This document shows positions 31,447 through 42,958 of a stretch of DNA of 64,000 bases, piece by piece. The translations under genes were made by a program, and so were the position numbers. Under the pieces are notes generated by a model that was not told the DNA's origin, did no database searches, and worked only from the letters and a program-made list of their open reading frames with translations. The DNA comes from Ctenosaura bakeri (lineage: Eukaryota > Chordata > Lepidosauria > Squamata > Iguanidae), in contig CAOLHI010004227.1 in the NCBI GenBank assembly GCA_948474755.1, positions 62,001 to 126,000 on the forward strand. The letters run 5' to 3'. The first letter of the stretch is position 1; each line of letters starts with the position of its first letter.

Positions 31447-33014
31447 GAAGCAATTATACGGCCACTTCTAAAAAAGCCCTCCCTAGATCCCCTGGATATG
31501 AATAATTACAGACCAGTCTCCCATCTTCCATTTTTAAGCAAGGTGATCGAGAGGGCGTTGCCCTTCAGCTCCAAGCTGTCTTGGATGAAACAGATTATCT
31601 AGATCCATTTCAAACTGGCTTCAGGGCAGGATATGAAGTCGAGACTGCCATGGTCGCCTTAGTGGATGATCTACGCCTAGGTATCGACAGGGGAAGTGTG
31701 ACCCTGCTGGTACTCTTGGACCTCTCAGCGGCTTTCGATACCATAGACCATGGTATCCTTCTGGAACGCCTGAGAGGGCTGGGGATCAGGGGCACTGCAC
31801 TTAAGTGGTTCCGGTCCTATCTCTCAGGTAGATACCAGATGGTGATGCTTGGGGACAGCTGCTCCTCGAAAAAGGAGCTTAAATCTGGCGTCCCTCAGGG
31901 CGCCGTCCTGTCCCCAATGCTATCTAACATCTACATGAAACCGCTGGGAGAGATCATCAGGAGGCATGGAGCAAGGTGCTATCAGTATGCTGATGATACC
32001 CAGATATATCTCTCCATGCCTCGGATAAGAGCATCAACGAAGGATGGCATCTCACCTCTAAATGAATGCCTAGAAGCAGTAATGGACTGGATGAGGAAAA
32101 ACAGACTGAAGCTGAATCCAGATAAGACGGAGGTACTTGCTGTTAAGGGCCCTAGCCCAGGTATGGAGGTTTGTCAACCAGTTCTAGACGGGGTCACACT
32201 TCCCCTGAAAGACTGTGTCCACAGCTTGGGGGTGCTCCTGGACTCGCCACTTCAGATGACAGCTCAAATTGATGCGGCAGCCAGGAGTGCCTGCTATCAG
32301 CTTCGGCTGATACGCCAGCTGCGCCCCTTCCTGGACTTGGAACACCTAAAAACAGTGGTACATGCGCTGGTAACTTCACGGCTTGACTTCTGTAATGCGC
32401 TCTACATAGGGCTACCCATGTGCTTAGTCTGGAAACTTCAATTAATTCAGAATATGGCAGCCAGGTCGGTCACTGGAAGATCTAAAACTGACCACATAAC
32501 ACCTCTTCTGAAGTCTTTACACTGGCTACCTATTAGTTTCCGGGCACAGTACAAGGTGTTGGTTCTTACCTTTAAAGCCCTCCATGGCTTGGGGCCAGCC
32601 TACCTGCGGGATCGCCTTCTCCCATATAATCGCCCCGCACACTAAGGTCCTCTGGGAGGAATTTATTGCAGCCAATCAGAACTAGGTTGGCTGCAGTTAC
32701 CCAGAGGACCTTTTCTTCTGTCGCTCCTAAGTTATGGAATGGCCTGCCAGAGGAGACCCGGCACATTACCAGTCTCGACTGCTTTAAAAAAGCAGTCAAG
32801 ACTGTTCTCTTCCGACAGGCCTTCCCAGACTAGTGTTCCACTACCTCTCATCATTTGTCTCTTTGTTTTAATTTTGTTTTTAATAATTAATGTGTTTTAG
32901 GGGGATAGAAGGGTTGGTGGGTGGGGAGGATGGGGTTCATTTTAATGTTTTAATGTATTTATATATTTTTGTAATGCCGCCTCGATCCACTGGGAGAGGC
33001 AGGATAAAAATAAA

Positions 33015-33079
<65 letters not shown>
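31447..33079 (+). pseudogene. L2-clade LINE, 5' truncated, long RT reading frame
   Basis: Coding starts inside the ORF2 region (AIIRPLLKKPSLD at about 31,450). The uninterrupted frame 31,581-32,645 (354 codons) spans RT: LLDLSAAFDTIDH, SGVPQGAVLSP and YADDTQIY (catalytic Asp pair at 31,989-31,997), then the C-terminal AQYKVLVLTFKALHGLGPAYL. A frameshift near 32,645 breaks the last 60 or so residues. The 3' end is an (ATT)n run, as in L2. TAAA at 31,443-31,446 and again at 33,080-33,083 is a likely short target duplication within the MITE. The endonuclease is absent because of 5' truncation. Confidence 0.9.

Positions 33080-33080
<1 letters not shown>
33013..33080 (+). repeat. (ATT)n tail of the L2 element
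   Basis: About 22 ATT units directly following the 3' UTR motif GGATAAAAATAAAT. Confidence 0.95.
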
Positions 33081-33081
<1 letters not shown>

Positions 33082-33398
33082 AATGCCCTTGCCTAAACTG
33101 CAAACCCCAGGATTCCACAGGATGTTGAAAGTGAAATTATAACACTATAACAGTGTAATGCAGAAACGGCCTTATGTCCAGGCTATCTGACAGATCGTAC
33201 CTCCCCATATGACTTTTTCTTTCAATCCTACCACCTTCACAGGTACAGCTGGGGGAACACAAGATAGGACATCCTCTAGACTTTGGGACTCCCTTCATAG
33301 GTCTCCTCTTTGCTGTCCTTATGTTGGCAGGTTAAGATTTTCTATTCAGACAGGATTTCAGGATAGAGCATTCTTCAGAAACGGGCTCTGAGAAGATA

Positions 33399-33835
33399 CA
33401 GTATTGTTCACTAGGGGTAGGGCACAGGACCCCTTCTAAAACTGGAAAATGCACAAATATCAAACTGTATGTTTGTGTTTGTCTGTGAGAAGGGGGCCAA
33501 GGAATGGTGAGGAGAGTGGGCACCCAACATCCAAATCAGGTCAGGGATAGGAATGGGAAAGGGTTCGGCAAGGTGGCCCTATACTTCCTTTCCTTTGCCC
33601 ATCTCCTTCCTTGTATGTGTGTGAGTGGCTTTAGGAGAGAGTTTGTGGTGCTGAGAAATCAGTCTACTATCTGTTCTTAACTGGCCAGGCAGCGACTGAT
33701 GGAGGAAGAGAAGGACCAGAGGTGGGTTTTTAAAGGATTGTATGGCCTGGCCTGACTGAAGCCACCAACAAGGAAGGGTCCCACGGAAAAGAGGTGCCTG
33801 AGGTGAGAGGTCGGCAGGGGCTGGAGAAACATAGT
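33399..33835 (+). mobile_element. Tigger-like element, copy C (right end lost)
   Basis: Begins TA|CAGTATTGTTCACTAGGGGTAGGG. Shared blocks with copies A and B are TTTGTGTTTGTCTGTG, GGTGGCCCTATACTTCC and GTTTGTGGTGCTGAGAAATCAG. The right terminus is replaced by a SINE piece. Confidence 0.6.
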
Positions 33836-33970
33836 GATCCCACTCTTTCAGGCTTAGAGGAAGGCAATGGTAAACTTCCTCTGAATAAATTTTGCCAAAA
33901 AAAAAAAAAAAGGGACTACAGAGTTGTTCTAAGTAGGAGGAACATAACAACAACAACAACATAATCTGAG
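33836..33970 (+). mobile_element. tRNA-headed SINE, copy 6, 3' half
   Basis: TAGAGGAAGGCAATGGTAAACTTCC, AATAAATTTTGCCA with a poly(A) interruption at 33,898-33,912, and an AACATAACAACAACAACAAC tail. Confidence 0.75.
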
Positions 33971-34639
33971 GCTCAAACTGTAGCTTGCTAAATTTATGCA
34001 CTGTAGCTTGCTAAATCCAGCACTGTAACCACTGCATATGGATCAGGGAAAATAGATTAATTTCATAGATATGAAGTAGTTGCATTTGGATGGTATGTAA
34101 GTTGTCCTGGCCCATTAATCTAATTACTGAACAATGCTTTGCTAGAAGTTTACCACATATTATCAAGTTGTTCTTTGCTGTTTAAGGACTAGAAACTTGC
34201 TGGCATTTGAAAAAGAATAAAGACTTTCAAGATTTATATGTTGTCCTTCCTTTTAAGAAATCAAGAGACATCTACCCATCCTTTACTTAAATACTGATCT
34301 GGCAAAACTAGATTTAAAAAATTACCTTCTGGCACTTCTTTTAATGTACATTGTAGCCATTCATTTCTGCAATTGTCTTAACTGACTGCAAGTTTTTTTT
34401 TTTCCTGCACTGCATTTCTAATGACATCTTTGTGTAAATGACAAGTAAAGTATTGGTGATGCCAGATCATGTGAAATCCTAAAAAAAAAAAAAAAAACTC
34501 AAAAATTTTAGGTGTGTGTGTGTGTGTTCATGTTTAACAGAACTCATGTACTACCGCGACCTGATCCTGAACTCTCTCCTTTTTCCCTCAGAGTAGTACC
34601 CAGGCAGAGCAAGCTCCAGTTCAGTTAGTTTTCCTTTCA
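33971..34639. other. No gene; A17 run at 34,481-34,497 and (TG)n at 34,512-34,527
   Basis: Only simple-sequence tracts are identifiable. Confidence 0.5.
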
Positions 34640-34985
34640 TGTAACAACTGTCCCAGTTTGGCAGGAACGCTCCCAGTTAAGCCTCCATCATTCCACTTCT
34701 TCTAACATGTTCCAGTTTCTTGCTCTTCCTCCCACTTTTCCCTTTTGCCCTCAACTTCCTTCAGCTGCTGCAAATTGAGTTCAAAGTGCAAAGTGTGAAA
34801 TTAACTCAGCAGTGAAGAAAGGATATGAAGGGGTAGAATTTTACCCTTTGCTGTATACTCAAACAAAAGCAAACTGCTGCAGTTTCTCAATAATAACTTT
34901 TGCCATCTTAATGACATTTTGATGTTGCAAGGCAATGTCTTGGTTTTCCTCTGTGAAATGTTGGAGGGTGTGAAGTAACTGCACA
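34640..34985 (-). repeat. Family D interspersed repeat, reversed copy
   Basis: CAACTGTCCCAGTTTGGCAGGAA, CAAATTGAGTTCAAAGTGCAAAG, GCTGCAGTTTCTCAATA and CTGTGAAATGTTGGAGGGTGTGA are the reverse of blocks in the copies at 40,995 and 52,990. Confidence 0.6.
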
Positions 34986-35342
34986 CATGGGTGCATCCTG
35001 AATCATTTCACCTCAGCAACTTACCTTATAGCAGAAATGGGAATCACATGGCCCTCCAGATGATGTTCTCCTGCAATTGCAAGCAGTCCTAGCCAGTAAA
35101 GCCAACAGTGAAGGATGCTGAGAGCTGCATAGTTCCTACTCCTGCCTTAGAAGAATTTAGCTCCTAGTTTTCTAAATTATTTCTCCTTTCAAGCAGCAGT
35201 GGCCCAAGACCAGGGCCAACCCAAGACATTTTGCTGCTTGAGGCAGAAAATAAATGACTCATCCAAATCAAGGTGCGTGGTACCCAAATCCAGCCAAGTT
35301 ATTTTGGCACATAAAGAAGAAAATCCCACAAGCCTTCTCCCA

Positions 35343-35575
35343 ATCTGTTTGTTGTTGTGTGCCTTCAAGTCATTTCTGACTTATGGCAACCCTATGGCAA
35401 AATCTATACTGGGCTTTTCCAGGAAAGATTTGTTCAGATTGCCTTCCTCTGAGACTGAGAGAGTGTAACTTGCCCAAGGCCACCCAACAGGGATTCCATG
35501 GCCAAGCAGGAATTTGAACCCTGGTTTCCTGGAGTCCTAGTTCAACACTCAAACCACTATGCTCCACTGGGACAG
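35343..35575 (-). mobile_element. tRNA-headed SINE, copy 7
   Basis: Tail GTTTGTTGTTGTGTGCCTTCAAGTCATTTC is intact at the left, ATGGCAACCCTATGGCAAAATC is kept, and the head ends TCAAACCACTATGCTCCACTGG. Confidence 0.9.
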
Positions 35576-35579
35576 TGAC

Positions 35580-36725
35580 CAGCAAAAACAACAACATAAA
35601 TAATAGTTTGCTACCCTTTCTCTATACCCTAAATGTGATCTCTGAGGCTGACATCTCATTCTACCTAACAGGAAAGCAGTCCTGTCCAAGAATTTCCAAG
35701 TGTCCCTCACATCCATCTAATACTGCTTAAAAAAAAAAGGCTAGCCTTTCCAGTATACTTCCTCAGGAATACTGCATGAGGCAAGAAGCCTCATCACAAC
35801 TCACCTGGGCAAAGAAAGGCAGATGACTTATGGTTTCCTGTCAATTTTCTAACCAGGATCTTAAATCAGAGTTTGAAGTTGGTTTAAAAGCCTACTTTAG
35901 AAAACAATTGTTTTCTTTTTGGAGGTAACAAAAAAGTGCAGTTTAATCAAACCACGATGTTTGCATTGACACAGGAAAGAGGAAAAAGAGAGTGCACAGT
36001 CTAATTATTCATTCTGATTGCTGAAGTGCTGTTTTGCAAGTTGGGAGTAGATTGTTCAAAGCATGCTGCATTTCTGACCTCGGGATGCCCATGTGTGCTT
36101 TACAGGTAACAGAGTAATGGTCTTTCAGAATACCCTGATACCATGAAATACAGGACTGGCCTTAGACAGGGCTTCTGATAAAATGTTGAGTGATTTCAAA
36201 GGACAGCTCTCTGTTTCAACGCTAGCATAGCATCACCCAACAGGAAGCTGTGGAAGCTGTAATCTAAAACATTTGGAGGGTCAAAGGTTCCCCATTCCTT
36301 TGTTAAGGATTTAAGATGAAGAGAATGAACTATTGGAAGCCAGGCAAGTAGGGACTTTAAAGTTGGTTGCTCATATAGCCAGTGCTAGTCAGGCATGTCA
36401 ATCAACCAGGAACAGTCTTCCCACCAGAGCCCCCACATGCGGGGAGGGTACACTTTACAGGACAGGAAGGTGCTAGCCCAGGCTGCAATCTCCACTACTA
36501 TGAGGGAGAAAAACAAAAAGAATAAATCATAAATCATGCCTGAGAATGTCTACAGAAATATCTTGTCCAGATTGTGTGAGATCTTAGAACCAATCCAGAG
36601 CAGCTTTAGAGCAATATCAACACTGTATTCCACTCAGCCTCCAGTCACAGCACCAGCTTAAGAAATTTCTCCATAACTGAAACTGTATGCTTCTATAGTT
36701 CAACTATGTCTCTTGGCATCTATTT
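35580..36725. other. No gene recognised
   Basis: No domain or named repeat identified. Confidence 0.45.
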
Positions 36726-36732
36726 ACTACTG

Positions 36733-36955
36733 GTCTTTAGTGGTTTGAGCACTGGGACTCTGGAGACCAGAGTTTGATTCTCTGCTTGGTCATGGAAACA
36801 ACTGAGTGACCCTGGGCAAGTCTCACTTTCTCAGTTTCTGGGAAAGACAAATACAAAGCCCTCTGAACAAATTTTACCAAGAAAAGCCCATGATAGGTTC
36901 ACCTTAGGGTTGCCATAAGTTGGAAATTACTTGAAGACATACAACAATAACAAAT
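36733..36955 (+). mobile_element. tRNA-headed SINE, copy 8
   Basis: TTTAGTGGTTTGAGCACTGG head with B box changed to AGTTTGATTCT. Body and tail (GGTTGCCATAAGTTGGAAATTAC) end in ACAACAATAACA. Confidence 0.85.
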
Positions 36956-37076
36956 CATGTCAAGCAGTACAAGTTCTAGAATTCCTTGTGCATACACAAG
37001 AGGAAGTTGTGGGAAAGGCAAAGCACCATAAGACAGTGGGATCAGGTGCTGTATAAATGCCTAAGTAAATATCTAA

Positions 37077-37295
37077 GGCTCCTTTCACACTACACATTTA
37101 TAGTGCTATGATTCCACTTTAACCTGCAACATCCTATAGAATTCTAGCATTTGCAGCTTCAGGAGGAGTATTTAGAATACTCAGCCAGAGAGTTCTCATG
37201 TGTTACCAAACCAAAAACCTCAGGAGTCCACAGAATGCAGCCATGGCAGTTAAAGCAGAATTATAATGCTTTAAATGTGTAATGTGAAAGGACTT
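37077..37295. mobile_element. Harbinger-type MITE, 219 bp, TAA target duplication
   Basis: GGCTCCTTTCACACTACACATTTATAG at the left and ATGTGTAATGTGAAAGGACT at the right are inverted copies, and TAA flanks both sides (37,074-37,076 and 37,296-37,298). The arms continue as ATGATTCCACTTTAAC / GTTAAAGCAGAATTATAA, so the whole element is a long imperfect palindrome. It is the best copy of the family at 6.8, 7.5 and 12.1 kb. Confidence 0.75.
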
Positions 37296-37486
37296 TAATT
37301 CTCTGTCAATCAGAATTTTGTGGCAGCTTTAGACAATGTTATCCCACATTACACTGAAATTCAAAAGAACTGACATTTCTTCTACATCTTGCTCAGTCCT
37401 AAAATACATAACACAACCGAATGGGGAATTTAAAGAGGTTCCTACAGATCTTTCTGAGAATCTTTCTTGTGAAATTTTGCTGCTGT

Positions 37487-37726
37487 GAAATGTTGTTGCC
37501 TCAAGTAACTTCTGAACAGTGGCAATCCTAAGGTGACCTTATAATGTGGTTTTCTTGGTAAGATCTGTTCAGAAAGGGTTTTGCCCTTGCCTTCCTCTGA
37601 GACAGAGAATATGAGTTGCCCAAGGTCATGTGGATTTCCATGACCAAGTGGGGATTCAAACCGTGGTCTCCAGAACCCCATTATAGTCATTGTCCAATGT
37701 ACAAACCACTAGGCCACACTAGTTTG
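37487..37726 (-). mobile_element. tRNA-headed SINE, copy 9
   Basis: GTTTTCTTGGTAAGATCTGTTCAGAAAG and GCCCAAGGTCATGTGGATTTCC are recognisable. The head ends at ACAAACCACTAGGCCACACTAG. Confidence 0.8.
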
Positions 37727-37800
37727 TTGTACCTGGAAAAAAAATCTCAGGATTACGTTTGGAAAAGACTACAACTAATTGTCACTGAATTGTACACATA

Positions 37801-38780
37801 GGGTTGCCATACTCCTGGGGTGGCCAGGTTTTATCCAGGTTCTAGCTATGTCAAGCCATGCTCCTTTGGACCATTATTTGGCCCAGATTCAGAGCTTCTT
37901 TTTTCTTCTTTTTCTTCTTCCTCTTCTTTTTAAAAATAAGGTTCAGGCCAAGGCTTTGTAGGAGCCAAGATATGCAACAAAATGTAGAGGTACTCTTCTG
38001 TAAAATTGCTCTGCAAAAAACCAAGTCTATCCCTGCCTTTCAAGCATGAATGAGGGAGAGTAATCCATCCAAGTGATGGAAGGATGCATTGTAGGGGGAC
38101 AAGGCTGAGAGGCAAGGGTGGGAATAGGAGGAAAGGCAAGCAAGCAGTGAAACAGCAGTGTTTAAGAAGCAAGGGAAGAGAGTATTACATAGTGCAAGGT
38201 GAGGAAAGAGAAGGAGAAAGAAAAAAGAAGAATGAGTAGTGTGAATGTTAATCAGTAAACAAAGGGGAAAGGAGAGAGGCATTGTGAGGGCATGAGGTAC
38301 AGAGAATTAGTGGTGTGATGTCATAACACTGCAAGAGTACAAGGTGTGATCAGACAGGGACTAGGAAAGATGGGACATAGAGTAGTGTGAGCAGCATTGT
38401 GGGTGCATTGGGGGGGGAATAGAAGGGAAGGGAGACAGACTTGTGGGAGCATCAACCTGCAAAAAGCAAGGGAGAGAGGAACTGTGAGGGCAAATGGTGA
38501 GTTGAGGGAGAAGAAGGGAAGGGAGAGCGAGTGGTGTGAGGAGTGCACGGAGCAAGGGCCTGTAAAGCAGGTTTGCTGAGAGGTAGTGGTAACCCAAAGT
38601 TACCTGGTAAATTCTGTGGCGAGTCTCAGGTCAGTTAAAACTGCAAAAAAATGATATGAAGTTAGAAAACTAATGAGAGAAAATAATACAGAAATTAATG
38701 TGCTGAATATGCATAATTAGACTGATTTGCATTATATGCAAATTAGATTCCTAGAAGTGAGGAAGCAGAAAATGGCAACC
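37801..38780. mobile_element. Putative TIR element with purine-rich core, unclassified
   Basis: The left end reads GGGTTGCCATACTCC and the right end GAAAATGGCAACC, giving a short inverted repeat G(G)GTTGCCAT. Flanks CACATA (37,795-37,800) and TATGTGCATA (38,782-38,791) hint at an imperfect direct duplication. The interior has a TTC-rich run (37,899-37,933), a purine-rich degenerate tandem region (38,040-38,600) and an AT-rich end. No protein is recognisable. A non-autonomous hAT-like element is a guess. Confidence 0.45.
38040..38600. repeat. Degenerate purine-rich tandem repeat
   Basis: Units resembling AGCAAGGGAGAGAG...TGTGAGGGCA...GAGTGGTGTGA recur around 38,165, 38,257 and 38,462, with G and A dominating the plus strand. 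The minus-strand ORFs here are by-products of the pyrimidine-rich complement. Confidence 0.55.
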
Positions 38781-38784
38781 TTAT

Positions 38785-40080
38785 GTGCATAGCTCCATAG
38801 ATTATTTTATTTTTTTGCATAATGCCAATGACTGGCAGGAACTGAAATAAATTCCAGGAAGCAGTCATCAAAAATTACAAGCATTCTACAACAAAGTATT
38901 AATAGTTAATAGCTAATGGTTAAGCCACCTAGCCTGTTAAGTGTGAACTCAGAAGATAATTTTTCTTTAGGGATGCTAATTCATTATTCTGTAAGAAGAA
39001 GAAAAGGAGAATAGAGTTTATAGTTAAATGGACTAATATTTACAGACATATTGTTCTATTAGAATAAAAAGAATCAAGACATTGATGGAATAATCCTTTT
39101 ATTCATGAACTAAAAGTTACAAAATAGTTAGCATGTTTGTTGCACACCTGGGCTGATCATTATAATTAAACAAAACTATCAAAGGTGGATTTTTTAAAAA
39201 AGAGAAACATAGAATGTCTAACAGTTACTTCCAAATTAAAACATTTTTTATGGCTGGCAATATTTTATGTCTGGGATGAGAGCCTGCAGCATTTGTGTAA
39301 GAATGGGGCCCATGTTGCAAATGTATACTGCCCCTCCACAGAAAGGGGTTTGGGCCTTATTAAATTATAATTATTACTTCTATATCTGCATTTATACATG
39401 AAAATTAGCACATGTAAATTATACACAAACTTGAGTACTGTTTTTGGTTAAGACTCCACCATTACTTGAGCACCTTATCTGATACTTTCTTCTTTCTCCC
39501 ATTGCTAATCTGGAAAATATTCTCCCTAATCCCAGACAATCCTAACTACAGTTGAGATTATCCAGTGGTTAGAGGTCCTTTGCACATGATAGAGATTACT
39601 CATTCACATTTAAATTACTGAGACATCAATGAAAAGAAAATAGCTTTTGAGGCCAAATCAAGCTGTGACTATTGCACCTTTTCCATGGTGCCTAAAATAA
39701 TGAGTTCTTTCTCTTTTAGCAAAAGTGGGGACTAGCTTCATTTTTTTCCCTTTAGATGCTGAAGACTTTTATTTGGGGGGGGGATTACTTTTGTACAACC
39801 AGGAACCAGCATTCTCCAAGATTACAAAAGTTTTGTACAGTTCACCTTTTGTTTTTTTCAGCAATAGGTGGGTAAGTTCTCTTACAACGCATGTATACTT
39901 GCATGATTAAAAAAACACATAAGCAATGATTTATGTTTAAGGCATAAATCCAGATGTTTGGTCCCAATGAGAGTAGATTCGCTGACACAGTAGGAGCTTT
40001 GTAAAGGAATATTTAACGTAGTATTTTCTCACAGCCTATCATGTGAAAGCCATTATCATTTTTTATAGATTTTTTTAGTA
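38785..40080. other. No gene recognised; AT-rich
   Basis: No repeat or coding signal identified; a G8 run lies at about 39,776-39,783. Confidence 0.45.
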
Positions 40081-40082
40081 GA

Positions 40083-40165
40083 ATAATATAGTTGGAAGGG
40101 AATTTCAAGATCATCCAGTCCAACCCTTGCTCAGTGCCAGGCTCTGCAATGTAGGTTGAAACTAT
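40083..40165 (-). mobile_element. CR1 3'-end fragment
   Basis: ATATAGTTGGAAGGGAATTTC and CATCCAGTCCAACCC are the reverse of the CR1 3' UTR, whose plus form at 11,160-11,200 reads GTTGGACTAGATGG...CTTCCAACTC. Confidence 0.65.
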
Positions 40166-40384
40166 AGCATCTGGACAAACACCAGCTGTATGTGTGTGTG
40201 AAATCAGGACTTTGGTGTATGCTACTTTAAAAAAAATGAACACAAAGCTTGCCTGCAAAGATTTTCCAGTTATTAAATGTTCTGGCCTGATAGCCACAGT
40301 TCAGTTTAATGAGTCTGATTCTCTCTGCTTCGGTCACCCTTTCACCTTATGCATTAATCTCCTGTGAGGAGCATTGTTGAGTTC

Positions 40385-40640
40385 CGAGTTCCGACTAGAA
40401 CGTCTGCCTTACAGCTGATGTTGGCAACCTTGCCCTTGAAGAGTTCCAAAAGGCAAGTGAAGCGTGACTTTCCTGTCCTGGGCAGTGAAGTCTCTCCCTA
40501 ATCAGGCAAGCCAGGCTCCTGATGGGTGGTTCCTCCTCCTCTTTCTCTTAATCTTTTAGAATATATTCTAGTACTTTTCTTACAGCCAAGAGCAACATAT
40601 TAACTCCTGGTGCTTAACCTCTTTATTAAAGCAAGATTCA
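40385..40640 (-). other. Possible eroded LTR
   Basis: A minus-strand AATAAA-type signal (plus-strand CTTTATTAAAGC at 40,620) lies downstream of GC-richer sequence with TCTAGTACTTTTC. There is no sibling copy or target duplication, so the call is weak. Confidence 0.2.
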
Positions 40641-40994
40641 AAAGGAAAGAAACCTTAGGATAAGAAGAATGCAACAGTAATTTGAACATTCTGAAAATGC
40701 TACTATGGCAAGTATTGATACAATTTAAAACACACATACTAAAACTCTGGAATTACTTTAGGCAATTTCATAACTGCTCAAGTAATGATTTTTATACAGC
40801 ACCATTTGTAGTAGATAGTAGTCTGTAGGGATGAGTAAACCAAACAAGTCCCTGACCCTCAAGAAAGTTACAATCTAGAGTCAGCAGTGGGAAAGTCAAA
40901 AGTAGGAAGATGAAGAACAGGGCTGGTCTAAGATATTGTGCTGCCTGAGAAAAAGGACAAGACAGCAGCTCCCCCTCCTGTCCCACATATACAA

Positions 40995-41395
40995 GCAAAC
41001 CTCATACCCTCCAACATTTCACAGATAGAAACAGAGTGTGGCCTGGCAACGTCAGAATGTGGCCCAGATGGCAAAAGATGTTGGTAAGGAAGAATAGCAA
41101 GCTAGAAAACACTGCAGCAGTTTACTTTTGCCTAAGTCTACTGGGAAAGGCAAGCTTCCACCTCCTTTTCTCCTCACCTCCTGCTGAATTAACTGAGCAC
41201 AAACCACTTTTGCACTTTGTGCCTAGTTTGCAGCAATTGGAATAAGCTGAGGACAATGGAGGAGTGGGGAAGGTGGGAGGAGCAGGGGGAAACTGGGACA
41301 TTTTGAATGCAGCTAGGAAAGTGGGACAACAAAGGATTAATCAGGACTGTTCCTAACAAATTGGGACAGTCGGACAATATGGAGCCTACCGGCTG
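40995..41395 (+). repeat. Family D interspersed repeat, longest copy
   Basis: Starts near CTCATACCCTCCAACATTTCACAGATAGAAACAG, has GCCTAGTTTGCAGCAATTGGAATAAGCTGAGGAC and ends near AATTGGGACAGTCGGACAATATGGAGCC. Three other copies are in the window (31,140; 34,640 reversed; 52,990). It has no ORF of note, and class is unknown. Confidence 0.6.
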
Positions 41396-41399
41396 TTGA

Positions 41400-42940
41400 A
41401 TGTTTCTTTAACACTGGGAACATGTTAGCAATCCCCACCGAATTTGAGAGTGCCAGACTATTTACTTGGAGTGGGATGGGTTGCATAACTTACTCTATTT
41501 TGTCCTTAAATAGAGGGGAATAGCTAGGGGACAGCTCAGAAGGAACTGTTGCTCCCTTCCCATTCAAAATATTTTAAATAAGTCTTTCAAAAATCAGAAT
41601 GGTGATGTTTAAAGCCAGCAAGGGTAGATGAGGGGAAGGTTACAAACTGAGATCTTGCCTAGAATTCTCAGTTGCTTGCTGTAGCATTTTTTTTCTTTTT
41701 TAATGCAAAATACCAAAAGCCGGGGGGGGGACACTACAATGGATACAAACTTCCTCATAGGATGACTCATAATAACTATTTATTAAAGATAGCATCCAAC
41801 TTCTATAATATAGAACAAATAGTGTCTATTTTTGCTGCAACCAATTAATGCTGATATTCATCTGGAAATTACATTAATATATGAACTTAACTCTGCAGTA
41901 TTTAGTAGTTAAGAATGTTTAAATGGGACCTTGTGGAAATCTGTGTAACGAATTCAAATTTCAGCTGAAACTGGAAGCTTTCTCGGTGACACTTAGTGAG
42001 GGCCTTTCACCTTTGCCCATCTCATAAAACTAACTGAGTCCTTGGGATCTTTGCATAACCCTGCTGCTAGGTTCCAAGTGAGTGTCTCAAACTGATTGGT
42101 TTTCCACTTTCTTTTGAAGGGAGCAGTCTACAAAGAGGTCACAGGTGAAAGTAGTCTGAGGAGGGGAACTGACTTTTCACACCTGTCCCACAGAAGGGAC
42201 AAACAAGCAGGTGACACTTGGTTTGTCACTTCCCCCTTCCTTGCCTTGCTGAAGAGGCAGAAAACAGAAGTATTATAAATTCCGAGAGCTTCATAGGTTG
42301 TCTTCCAAGAGCATGCAGAATGGCTAAGAAGATCGATCTGATAGCCAACAGAGGAGCCATTAAGTGACCTTCCCATGACTGTAACCGAGAAGGAGATGAC
42401 TGTGAGTGCTTTTCTAACCACCACTTTTTCATGTTCCAAGTTAAAGGAGCGTGTGTTTGGATTCACTGTAAAGGTATTCATTTGGGTTTTCCACTGACCT
42501 GGTGATGTTACCAATCTGTGTGAAAATTTTCACTATCAGCTTCTTACTAACCATTTGCAATCCTTCACAGGCTCCTTCAGTTATCAATAGTGTCTTATTG
42601 CTTCAGTCATAAATTCTAGACCTGGCAGGGGAAGGACTCATCCAAAAAGAAAAGGAAAAAAATAGAGCTTGATTTCAGGCATGAAAAGTTATTTTGAATT
42701 TGATTAGGGAGAGAAGCAAAAATATCTTGTGCAAGATGGGGTGGGGAGGAGAAATTAAAAGGCTTTCTCTTGGTTGTATTCTAGATTTCACTGGAGTTAA
42801 AAAAAGAATGGCTGTAATCTTGCTGGTTGGTCTCAAGTAGAGTAGACCCATTCAATGAAATGTTGAATGGAAAATCAACACATGGGTAAATGTCATTGAT
42901 TCAACAGGCCTTCTTTAGGTAGTGCTAGCAACAGAATTCA
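41400..42940. other. No gene recognised
   Basis: The minus frame at 42,128-42,514 (128 codons) has no family resemblance and overlaps plus frames; composition is ordinary. Confidence 0.45.
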
Positions 42941-42958
42941 GGCTAGTATAGCTTTTTT

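Larger units (their letters stand above)
31333..33171. mobile_element. Harbinger-type MITE with TTA duplication, split by a younger L2
   Basis: The left arm starts GGACATTTATGCTCTACACTG. The right arm ends AGTGTAATGCAGAAACGGCC and is its inverted counterpart. TTA flanks both sides (31,330-31,332 and 33,172-33,174), as in PIF/Harbinger. Without the inner L2 the MITE would be about 200 bp, like the intact relative at 61,543. Confidence 0.75.
31241..33396 (+). mobile_element. Old L2-like fragment, split by a MITE
   Basis: The left piece (CAGCTTCACTGGCTGTCAATCC, ATGACCTTTAAAGCCTTCTATGATTTA, ending 31,332) continues after 33,171 with TTATGTCCAGGCTATCTGACAGATCG. Together these follow the order of the L2 ORF C-terminus (AQFK...TFKALxxLGPGYLxDR). 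The gap is filled by the MITE described next. Confidence 0.6.

Noticed and set aside
34801..34986. Possible small gene on the minus strand
   Set aside because: It falls within a family D repeat copy, and other copies do not keep the frame.
38040..38600. Minus-strand Ser/Pro/Leu-rich frames
   Set aside because: By-products of a pyrimidine-rich strand in a degenerate tandem repeat.
41978..42514. 128-codon minus-strand frame as a host exon
   Set aside because: No recognisable domain, no convincing flanking splice pair, and overlapping frames on both strands.
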